Shown piece after piece: positions 6,517 through 11,580 of a DNA stretch of 11,580 bases. The position numbers were made by a program, and so were the translations under genes. The DNA lies in NCBI GenBank assembly GCA_021795255.1, contig JAJYPQ010000090.1:1-11580 (forward strand), given 5' to 3'. Position 1 is the stretch's first letter, and each line of letters starts with the position of its first letter. The notes below the pieces were generated by a model. It ran no database searches, had not been told where the DNA came from, and saw nothing but the letters and a program-made list of their open reading frames with translations. The stretch is from Pseudomonadota bacterium. Its GTDB lineage: Bacteria > Pseudomonadota > Gammaproteobacteria > Acidiferrobacterales > Acidiferrobacteraceae.

Positions 6517-8477
6517 GCCGCCAGCCCCTGTTGATGACAGAGGTGGTGATAGAGACCCTGGGCGCGCAAGAGCGCGCCGTGGTCGCCCTCTTCCACCAAG
6601 CGCCCGTTATCGAGGACATAGATGCGGTCGGCCCCGCGCAAAAAGCTGAAACGGTGCGAGATGATGATCACCGTACGCCCCGCGCAGATGCGCTGGAGGT
6701 TCTCCTGAATAATACGCTCCGACTCATAATCCAGCGCGCTTGTCGCCTCGTCAAAAATCAAGACGCGGGGGTCTGTCAGCAAGGCGCGAGCGATGGCGAT
6801 GCGTTGGCGCTGGCCCCCGGACAAGGCCGCCCCGCGCTCACCGGTCGGCGTGTCGTAGCCTTGCGCAAGCGTCCCGATAAAGGCATGGGCGCCGGCCAAT
6901 GTCGCGGCCTCGATGACGCGACGCATAGGCGCCCCCGGTGCGCGGATGGCGATGTTCTCGCGGATCGTGCCGCCAAAGAGAAAGCTCTCCTGAGGAACCA
7001 CTGCGATCTGGCGGCGCAGCCAGCCCGGGTCTACCTGCGCCAAATCCTGGCCATCGACCAGGATACGGCCGCTCTCAGGGGTGTAGAGACGAGCCAAAAG
7101 TTTGGCCAATGTACTCTTGCCCGACCCGCTGCGCCCGACAATGCCAACGACTTGTCCGGGGGTGATGGCGAAACTCACTTGATCAAGCACCCGGGCGCCG
7201 TCTGGGTGGTAACGAAAACTGACGCCCTCGCAGACGATACCGCCCTGAAGCGCCGGCAGGCTCGCGCGCGAAGGATCAAGCACGGGTTCGGCCGGGGCAT
7301 TCATCAAGTCCCCTAGGCGCGCCACCCCGACGCCCACCTGCTGGAAGTGCTGCCAGAGGAGACTCACACGCAAGACCGGGCTCACCGCCCGCCGCGCGAG
7401 CATCTGAAAGGCGATCAAGGCCCCGACCGTAAGGTCCCCATGGAGCACAAGCCCGGCCCCATACCAAAGGATGGCGAGCGTCGTAAGGTTCTGAAGGGCG
7501 CGGCTGATGCCGCCTGCGATTCCCTGTAGACGATCCGCCCGGTAGCCGGCCGTCACTTGGTGGGCCAAGAGCGTATCCCAGCGCCGGCTCATCTGGGGCT
7601 CCAGGGCCATGGCCTTCAAGGTCCCCATGCCGGTGACGGATTCGACCAGAAAGGCCTGGCTGTGGGCATCGGCATCGAAAGACTCTTCCATGCGCCGACG
7701 CAAGGCCCCGCGAAAGATCAGAGTCGTTCCGGCGATCGCGGCCATGGCCAACAGGACAATGCCCGTGAGTCGCAGACTGTAGAGCAATAGGATACCGACA
7801 TACACAAACACAAAGAGGCCATCGATCACCGACAAGAGCGCATGCCCGGTCAGGAATTGACGGATGCGCTCGACCTCGCGCACGCGCGCGGTCGTATCCC
7901 CCACCCGGCGGTTCTCGAAATACCGCAACGGGACTCGCACGAGGTGCCGATAGATAGCGCTTCCCAGAGTGGTGTCGACGCGATTGCCCACATGAGCCAG
8001 CAGCACACTCTGCAAAACCCCGAAGAAGCCCTCGAAGGTGATCACGACCAACATCCCGATTGCGACCACAAGCAGGGTGGCATGGTTCTGAAAGACGAAC
8101 ACCCGGTCGATCATGACCTGGATAAAAAGCGGCAGCCCAATGCCTAGGAGCTGAAAGAAGAAGGCCGCCACCAGCACCTCAGCCAAGGCCTTGCGGTATT
8201 TGTGCAGGACGGGGACAAACCACCCCAGCCCAAAGGGCCGATTGGGATTTCCGAGACGCAGCCGCTCGGTGACCAGCACAAAGTGCCCGGTCCCCACCGT
8301 CGCCCAATCCGCCTCACAGAGCCATTCGGGGCGCCCGGCTCCGATGCGCGTGACCGGTAGCCTCTCTCCTTGGCGACGCCCCACGATGGCGTATTCCCCG
8401 TCTGTGAGGAGACCGATGGCCGGTTGCTTCAGGGTCGCGAGATCCGCCCAAGAGAGCGTCGCTTCCAAGGCCTTCAA
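6513..8477 (-). CDS. HlyB-type type I secretion ABC transporter/permease-ATPase (N-terminal domain interrupted upstream)
   Basis: This fused exporter subunit drives one-step secretion with ATP. From TTG 8477 it reads 654 residues. The rest of an inactive peptidase-C39-like domain (1-75, ending GTGHFVLVTERLRL) is followed by the six-helix ABC membrane domain (about 90-395). The nucleotide-binding domain contains Walker A GRSGSGKS (448-455), Q-loop VPQESFLFGG (494-503), signature LSGGQRQRIAIARALL (552-567), Walker B VLIFDEATSAL (572-582) and the switch His in IIISHR (604-609). The same reading frame continues upstream past TTG 8477 with good C39-like sequence until an in-frame TAG at 8576-8574. 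The native protein probably began at GTG 8660. TTG 8477 is therefore only the first usual start codon after the amber and has no strong ribosome-binding site. The domain lacks the C39 catalytic Cys and His, as in HlyB, so it would dock cargo rather than cleave a leader. Confidence 0.88.
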   Translation of the reverse strand: MKALEATLSWADLATLKQPAIGLLTDGEYAIVGRRQGERLPVTRIGAGRPEWLCEADWATVGTGHFVLVTERLRLGNPNRPFGLGWFVPVLHKYRKALAEVLVAAFFFQLLGIGLPLFIQVMIDRVFVFQNHATLLVVAIGMLVVITFEGFFGVLQSVLLAHVGNRVDTTLGSAIYRHLVRVPLRYFENRRVGDTTARVREVERIRQFLTGHALLSVIDGLFVFVYVGILLLYSLRLTGIVLLAMAAIAGTTLIFRGALRRRMEESFDADAHSQAFLVESVTGMGTLKAMALEPQMSRRWDTLLAHQVTAGYRADRLQGIAGGISRALQNLTTLAILWYGAGLVLHGDLTVGALIAFQMLARRAVSPVLRVSLLWQHFQQVGVGVARLGDLMNAPAEPVLDPSRASLPALQGGIVCEGVSFRYHPDGARVLDQVSFAITPGQVVGIVGRSGSGKSTLAKLLARLYTPESGRILVDGQDLAQVDPGWLRRQIAVVPQESFLFGGTIRENIAIRAPGAPMRRVIEAATLAGAHAFIGTLAQGYDTPTGERGAALSGGQRQRIAIARALLTDPRVLIFDEATSALDYESERIIQENLQRICAGRTVIIISHRFSFLRGADRIYVLDNGRLVEEGDHGALLRAQGLYHHLCHQQGLAA

Positions 8478-8573
8478 AGGGATGGTGGTACACGCGAGCA
8501 GGATTTCCGGGATACCGATAGGATGGCCTTCCAGGCCCAGCGCCCGAATCAGCTGGGCGGGGTCGACGGCGCG

Positions 8574-8660
8574 CTAATGAAAACCGGCCAATTGCGCCAA
8601 GGCCCAGAACCCGGTGGGCGGAAGGGAACGAGGGACGGGGCCTTGGGCGGGTTCGGTCAC
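8574..8660 (-). pseudogene. 5' fragment of the HlyB-type exporter gene, cut off by an in-frame amber codon
   Basis: Starting at GTG 8660, with AAAGGG about seven bases upstream, the frame encodes VTEPAQGPVPRSLPP and then TGFWALAQLAGFH before TAG at 8576-8574. Beyond the stop the same frame continues RAVDPAQLIRALGLEG into the main exporter frame. This matches the start of HlyB-type C39-like domains, where a GLxAL...LARFH block is followed directly by xxAxDPxQL. The stop therefore replaces one residue of a continuous domain; CAG (Gln) to TAG is a simple single-base origin. The frame is also open upstream to ATG 8747, but that extension looks non-coding. Thr stands where active C39 peptidases have the catalytic Cys. 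Confidence 0.65.
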
Positions 8661-8857
8661 AGGGAAGCCCTTTCCCCATGGGTCGTTGTCCCACCCACGC
8701 TCTCTCTTCTTGCGGAGGCTCCCTTCTCCGCGATTCGATTCACACATCTTTCCATGGTCACGCGTGGCCTCGCTTGAGGCGAGCGCCCTCGCTCTTTCGT
8801 ATTATTCTGGTATCCCCGACCCGGTGCCCCGGCCAAGATACACGATTCTTTCGTCGG

Positions 8858-8887
8858 ATGATCCCGCAACCATTGATCGCGTGTCAA
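8858..8887 (-). promoter_or_regulatory. Candidate sigma-70 promoter of the secretion operon
   Basis: On the minus strand a perfect TTGACA (8887-8882) is followed after 18 bases by GATCAT (8863-8858), a four-of-six match to TATAAT. It lies about 200 bases upstream of the probable native GTG of the exporter gene and about 20 bases inside the leftmost insertion-sequence-like repeat at 8911-8922. No other good pair was seen between the exporter and the transposase. The leader between promoter and gene contains a small CTCGC/GCGAG hairpin near 8770. Confidence 0.45.
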
Positions 8888-8930
8888 GCGCGAGCCTTGT
8901 CCAACATGAAGTGAGTCTGAAGGAGGGGCT

Positions 8931-10244
8931 GTGTTTCTAATAGGAAATGAGTCTGAAGCCGGATCGGGTTCCGTTCATGATAGGGAGATGCAAACCCTTA
9001 TGAACCTCGATAACCTGACCTCCATTGATCAGTTGGCCGAGTTTTTGTCCGGCACCCAGACGGTGGCCTTTTCGGTACTGAGTAGCCCGGCAGCCCGGTA
9101 TGAATGGGTGCAAAAGACCCTCGTCCGATTCCGGTATCTCACCCTCTCAAGGCGGCATCAAGGGGTCGTGATTCGTGTGCTCATAAAGGTCAGCGGATAC
9201 TCCCGGCAACAGCTGACGCGCTTGATTGCCCAGTACCGCACGACCGGCACCCTTAAACGCCGCCAGAGGACCGTGGCAGGCTTTACACCGAAGTACACGC
9301 CCGCTGATATCGGACTACTGGCGGCGATGGATCAACGCCACGACACGCCGTGCGGACCGGCCGTCAAGAAGCTCTGTGAGCGCGCCTTGCAAGTCTTCGG
9401 GCAGACCGAATATGAGCGCTTGGCGCAAATCTCGGTGAGCCATCTCTATAACCTCCGTAAGTCCCTCCCCTATGGTCGGCTGCGACGCCACTTCGAAAAA
9501 ACCAAACCTCGGCAGATCCCCATCGGCGAACGCCGCAAACCGGTACCTAATGGACGCCCCGGGTATATCCGCATCGATACCGTCCACCAAGGGGATTTGG
9601 ACGGGAAAAAAGGCGTTTATCATGTCAATGCGGTCGATGAGGTCACGCAGTTCGAGGTGGTGTGCACAGTCGAGAAGATCAGTGAATCGTATCTGATCCC
9701 GATCCTCGAACAATTGCTGGAAGCGTTCCCTTTTCACGTACTGGGTTTTCATTCGGACAACGGCTCGGAATACATCAACAAACGGGTGGCCGAACTGCTG
9801 GAGAAACTCCTAATCGCATTCACGAAATCGCGCTCCCGGCAATCCAACGACAATGCCTTGGCTGAGAGCAAGAATGGGTCCGTGGTGCGCAAGATCTTCG
9901 GCTATAGCCACATCCCCAGTCGCTTCGCCCAGCGGATGAACCTCTTTAATCAGGAGGTCTTGAATCCCTACCTGAATTACCACCGCCCCTGCTTCTTTCC
10001 GGAGACCCATACGGATGCCAAGGGGAAGCAGCGCAAGCGTTACCGCTACGAGGCCATGATGACCCCGTATGACAAGCTGAAATCGCACCCTGAGGCGGAG
10101 CGCTATTTGAAGCCCGACTTAAGCTTTGCCATACTGGATAAGATCGCTTATGCCATCAGCGACAACCAGGCGGCGGACCGTCTTCAGAAGGCTCGCAAGA
10201 AGCTCTTTCACACCATACGCGAACAGGATCTCAAATCCGGCTGA
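8931..10244 (+). CDS. DDE transposase with integrase core (rve) domain
   Basis: This protein would catalyse cut-and-paste or replicative movement of the surrounding element. Counting from GTG 8931 (437 residues), a helix-turn-helix region lies at about 74-110 (SRRHQGVVIRVLIKVSGYSR then LTRLIAQYRTTGTLKRR). The integrase core carries the acidic triad: Asp216 in YIRIDTVHQGD, Asp276 in GFHSDNGSEY, and Glu312 in NALAESKNGSVVRK. The last two are separated by 35 residues, the classical D35E spacing. A basic C-terminal tail follows. The frame is complete. GTG 8931 has AGGAGG four bases upstream but lies outside the 14 bp inverted repeat at 8945. If that repeat is the element end, the real start is ATG 8988 or ATG 9000, the latter giving MNLDNLTSIDQLAEFL. 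The family resembles IS481/ISNCY-type transposases; I cannot assign the group with certainty. Confidence 0.9.
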   Translation: MFLIGNESEAGSGSVHDREMQTLMNLDNLTSIDQLAEFLSGTQTVAFSVLSSPAARYEWVQKTLVRFRYLTLSRRHQGVVIRVLIKVSGYSRQQLTRLIAQYRTTGTLKRRQRTVAGFTPKYTPADIGLLAAMDQRHDTPCGPAVKKLCERALQVFGQTEYERLAQISVSHLYNLRKSLPYGRLRRHFEKTKPRQIPIGERRKPVPNGRPGYIRIDTVHQGDLDGKKGVYHVNAVDEVTQFEVVCTVEKISESYLIPILEQLLEAFPFHVLGFHSDNGSEYINKRVAELLEKLLIAFTKSRSRQSNDNALAESKNGSVVRKIFGYSHIPSRFAQRMNLFNQEVLNPYLNYHRPCFFPETHTDAKGKQRKRYRYEAMMTPYDKLKSHPEAERYLKPDLSFAILDKIAYAISDNQAADRLQKARKKLFHTIREQDLKSG

Positions 10245-10279
10245 GAGTGGCCTCTGACTCTCACTCTTCAGACTCATTT
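8945..10279 (+). mobile_element. Insertion sequence with DDE transposase, 14-bp perfect terminal inverted repeats
   Basis: AAATGAGTCTGAAG at 8945-8958 is repeated as its exact reverse complement at 10266-10279, enclosing one transposase gene. A second direct copy of the core TGAGTCTGAAG lies outside the left end at 8912-8922, 36 bases before the first. Just inside the right end, TGAGAGT/ACTCTCA (10242-10248 and 10257-10263) can form a hairpin over the transposase stop codon. No convincing target duplication was found, so the true outer boundary, including whether the copy at 8912 is part of the element, is unsettled. The element looks intact and sits upstream of the secretion operon on the opposite strand. 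Confidence 0.65.
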
Positions 10280-10439
10280 AAGGATTGGAAAATACTGGGT
10301 CGCTATTGGTGCGCGGCAAAAATCCCTGGCACTCCGGACACCTCCCGCAAACGCAGCATGAAAAAGCGCCCTATTCGCGCCCCGTGCGCCCCCAGAGGCC
10401 GATACGCTGCGCGAACCATTCTCTCTCAAAGGATCGCAC

Positions 10440-11033
10440 ATGCCAGAAGGAAGCCCCCTGATCGTCGTCACCTGCCAAGGTCACATCCACACCATTTTGG
10501 GCCCTGATGGCCCTATCCCCTACTCCACAGTGGACGTGGAGGGTGAAGTGCCCGCCACCAGCCCCTATCGGATTCAGACTGTGATCCCGCGACGCGCCTA
10601 TGTGGTGCGCGGGCCCGGAGATACCGAGGACCAGGAGGTTTCCGCGGATGACATCGCAGCCGTCAAGCGCTTTGCCTTGCCGGGCGATGTCCAAGTGAAG
10701 GATCGCGTGTTGGTCCGCGACGCTGACAAGGCTTGGCGCAAAGAGGAATGCGAGGTCGTGCGCATCGTGGACCGCTTCGAGTATGTGTTGCGCAATGACG
10801 CAGGTGATACCTGCGCGGTGGTGCTGGATCACAACATCCTGGCGATCACGCCGCCCAAACCGGTCAAGAAACCTAAGAAGCGGGCGGACGCCGCATCTCC
10901 CGGGCGGCGTGGACGGCCGGCGGGGATGGTCCAACCCGCTGCTAGCGTGGCATCGCCACTAGAAATTAAGCATGCTGCAGAGAAGGCAAGCGAGGAAGCG
11001 GTCAGTCAGACAACAGCCGTATCCATGACCTGA
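10440..11033 (+). CDS. Hypothetical protein with basic tail and AT-hook-like motif
   Basis: I do not recognise this 197-residue protein. Residues 1-137 are a compact, beta-rich-looking domain with many Val, Ile and Asp residues (SPLIVVTCQGHIHTILGPDG at the start, EVVRIVDRFEYVLRND later). It is followed by a Lys/Arg-rich linker (140-148) and GRRGRPAG (155-162), which fits the AT-hook core RGRP for minor-groove DNA binding. The final 35 residues are Ala/Ser-rich and low in complexity. ATG 10440 has AAAGGA six bases upstream, and the frame is closed by a TGA at 10359. It stands alone, downstream of the insertion sequence and facing a convergent DUF3800 gene; a terminator follows at 11183-11220. 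DNA binding is a guess from one short motif. The absence of membrane or signal segments points to a cytoplasmic protein. Confidence 0.7.
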   Translation: MPEGSPLIVVTCQGHIHTILGPDGPIPYSTVDVEGEVPATSPYRIQTVIPRRAYVVRGPGDTEDQEVSADDIAAVKRFALPGDVQVKDRVLVRDADKAWRKEECEVVRIVDRFEYVLRNDAGDTCAVVLDHNILAITPPKPVKKPKKRADAASPGRRGRPAGMVQPAASVASPLEIKHAAEKASEEAVSQTTAVSMT

Positions 11034-11124
11034 TTACGCATTACGCACCAGTCCGGTCCTTGCCAAACTTTCCGCGCTATGGGATAGTTATCGTGGCAAG
11101 CGCAGGAAAGGTAGAGGCCGCTTC

Positions 11125-11181
11125 TTGTAAGTGGCAGCCCGAACGGGCGGGATCCTCGGTTCCTGGGGCCATGACTTACAA
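11125..11181. other. Imperfect dyad with nested hairpin in the convergent intergenic region
   Basis: TTGTAAGT (11125-11132) and ACTTACAA (11174-11181) are perfect inverse complements. GGC (11133-11135 region) and GCC (about 11168-11170) extend the stem across a three-base ATG bulge. Inside is the small hairpin GCCC-GAAC-GGGC (11137-11148). The right arm overlaps the stop codon of the DUF3800 gene and abuts the terminator. It may be a structured 3' untranslated region, a small mobile repeat or chance. Confidence 0.3.
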
Positions 11182-11580
11182 TAAGCCCTCGAGATTCACT
11201 ATCTCGGGGGCTTTTTCTTTCAGGACGTGAAAATCCTCCGGCCACATTTTGATCCCGTAACCCAGAACGGTTTTTTCGTGGCGATAGAGGCACTTTTTTA
11301 GGTACGGCAAATAACCGGCTTCTGTTTCTCCGTAGCGGTTCACCTTAACTGAGAAATGAAGACCAGAGGCCACTGCATCGGCCACCTGCAAACCCGCCAT
11401 TTTGGAATGCTCCACTGAACGGATGCGTTCTGGGTCGATCACCGTAGGATCGATCTGCACTTTCTGCGGATCATCGCCATGCTGGCGAATCAACAGGCGC
11501 AGATAATCTCGAATATCGTCGTACGACATATTGCTGCGGTTCGAAAAAATAATCTCGGCAAACCCATCACCCTCGCCCGC
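11176..11580 (-). CDS. DUF3800 domain-containing protein, C-terminal part (5' end beyond right edge)
   Basis: The frame is open to the right edge, giving 135 C-terminal residues. They include GFAEIIFSNRSNMSYDDIRDYL and the block RSVEHSKMAGLQVADAVASG, which matches the conserved C-terminal region of DUF3800 proteins, where a GLQxAD motif follows a predicted strand. DUF3800 proteins have an RNase-H-like fold by prediction and often sit in accessory or defence-type regions; their biochemical role is not settled. The ATG at 11529 lies within the domain and is not the true start. The gene converges on the AT-hook-like gene, and its last codons contain the terminator hairpin used by that plus-strand gene. 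Confidence 0.75.
   Translation of the reverse strand, partial: AGEGDGFAEIIFSNRSNMSYDDIRDYLRLLIRQHGDDPQKVQIDPTVIDPERIRSVEHSKMAGLQVADAVASGLHFSVKVNRYGETEAGYLPYLKKCLYRHEKTVLGYGIKMWPEDFHVLKEKAPEIVNLEGLL
11183..11220 (+). terminator. Rho-independent terminator for the plus-strand gene, inside the 3' end of the DUF3800 gene
   Basis: AAGCCCTCGAGAT (11183-11195) pairs with ATCTCGGGGGCTT (11201-11213) over 13 positions with one G-U pair and a five-base loop, followed by TTTTCTTT. The T-run lies on the plus-strand side, so it should end transcripts from the gene at 10440-11033, about 150 bases after its stop. The same bases encode the last residues of the convergent DUF3800 protein (PEIVNLEGLL). On the minus strand the downstream T-run is poor (TTATTGT), so termination there would be weaker. 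Confidence 0.7.

Noticed and set aside
6384..7316. Plus-strand open frame of 310 codons opposite the exporter and adaptor genes
   Set aside because: It is antisense to well-supported HlyD and ABC coding sequence with intact motifs; long antisense frames are expected in GC-rich DNA.
8477..8660. Active C39 leader peptidase in the exporter
   Set aside because: The position of the catalytic Cys is Thr (PPTGFWAL) and the His position reads DGEYAIV, so the domain is of the inactive HlyB-like kind; a double-glycine leader cleavage model is not supported.
8314..8694. Minus-strand frame of 126 codons overlapping the exporter start
   Set aside because: It is out of frame with the C39-like domain, and its Arg/Pro/Ser-rich translation is that of a shadow frame.
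9315..9752. Minus-strand frame of 145 codons opposite the transposase
   Set aside because: It is antisense to a complete DDE transposase with all three catalytic residues, and has no independent support.

Overview
The window looks like accessory DNA from a GC-rich proteobacterium, most likely a gammaproteobacterium or relative. This rests on the style of the type I secretion proteins and on no marker gene, so the genus cannot be named. There are no rRNA, tRNA or CRISPR features.

Layout. From about position 8890 leftwards to the left edge, everything real reads on the minus strand and forms one secretion locus. In transcription order it holds: a HlyB-type ABC exporter whose N-terminal domain is interrupted by an in-frame amber codon; a HlyD-type adaptor (ATGA overlap with the exporter); a 298-residue unrecognised membrane protein (4 bp gap); an acidic, lysine-free, Gly/Ser/Asn/Phe-rich protein with a glycine-zipper core and about 4.5 C-terminal 18-residue repeats; a 450 bp AT-richer spacer; a TPR-sulfotransferase fusion; a short decayed subtilisin-like remnant; and the 5' part of a TolC-type outer-membrane channel that runs off the left edge. 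A TTGACA-18-GATCAT promoter lies upstream of the exporter.

From 8908 to about 10280 on the plus strand is an insertion sequence with a DDE (rve) transposase and 14 bp perfect inverted ends. Further right are a plus-strand gene for a basic-tailed protein of unknown function with an AT-hook-like motif, a rho-independent terminator, and the 3' part of a DUF3800 gene converging from the right edge.

Working model (inference). ABC exporter, adaptor and TolC form a trans-envelope type I channel. The Gly-rich repeat protein has the composition of a type I passenger and is the obvious cargo. The TPR-sulfotransferase would sulfate it, or another partner, in the cytoplasm before export. The architecture recalls the RaxX/RaxST/RaxABC system, in which a sulfotransferase modifies a peptide exported by a type I system, but here the exporter has a catalytically dead peptidase-like domain, the passenger is a 253-residue repeat protein and there is an extra membrane protein. 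The amber codon in the exporter and the ruined protease suggest the locus is decaying or has changed function in this strain.
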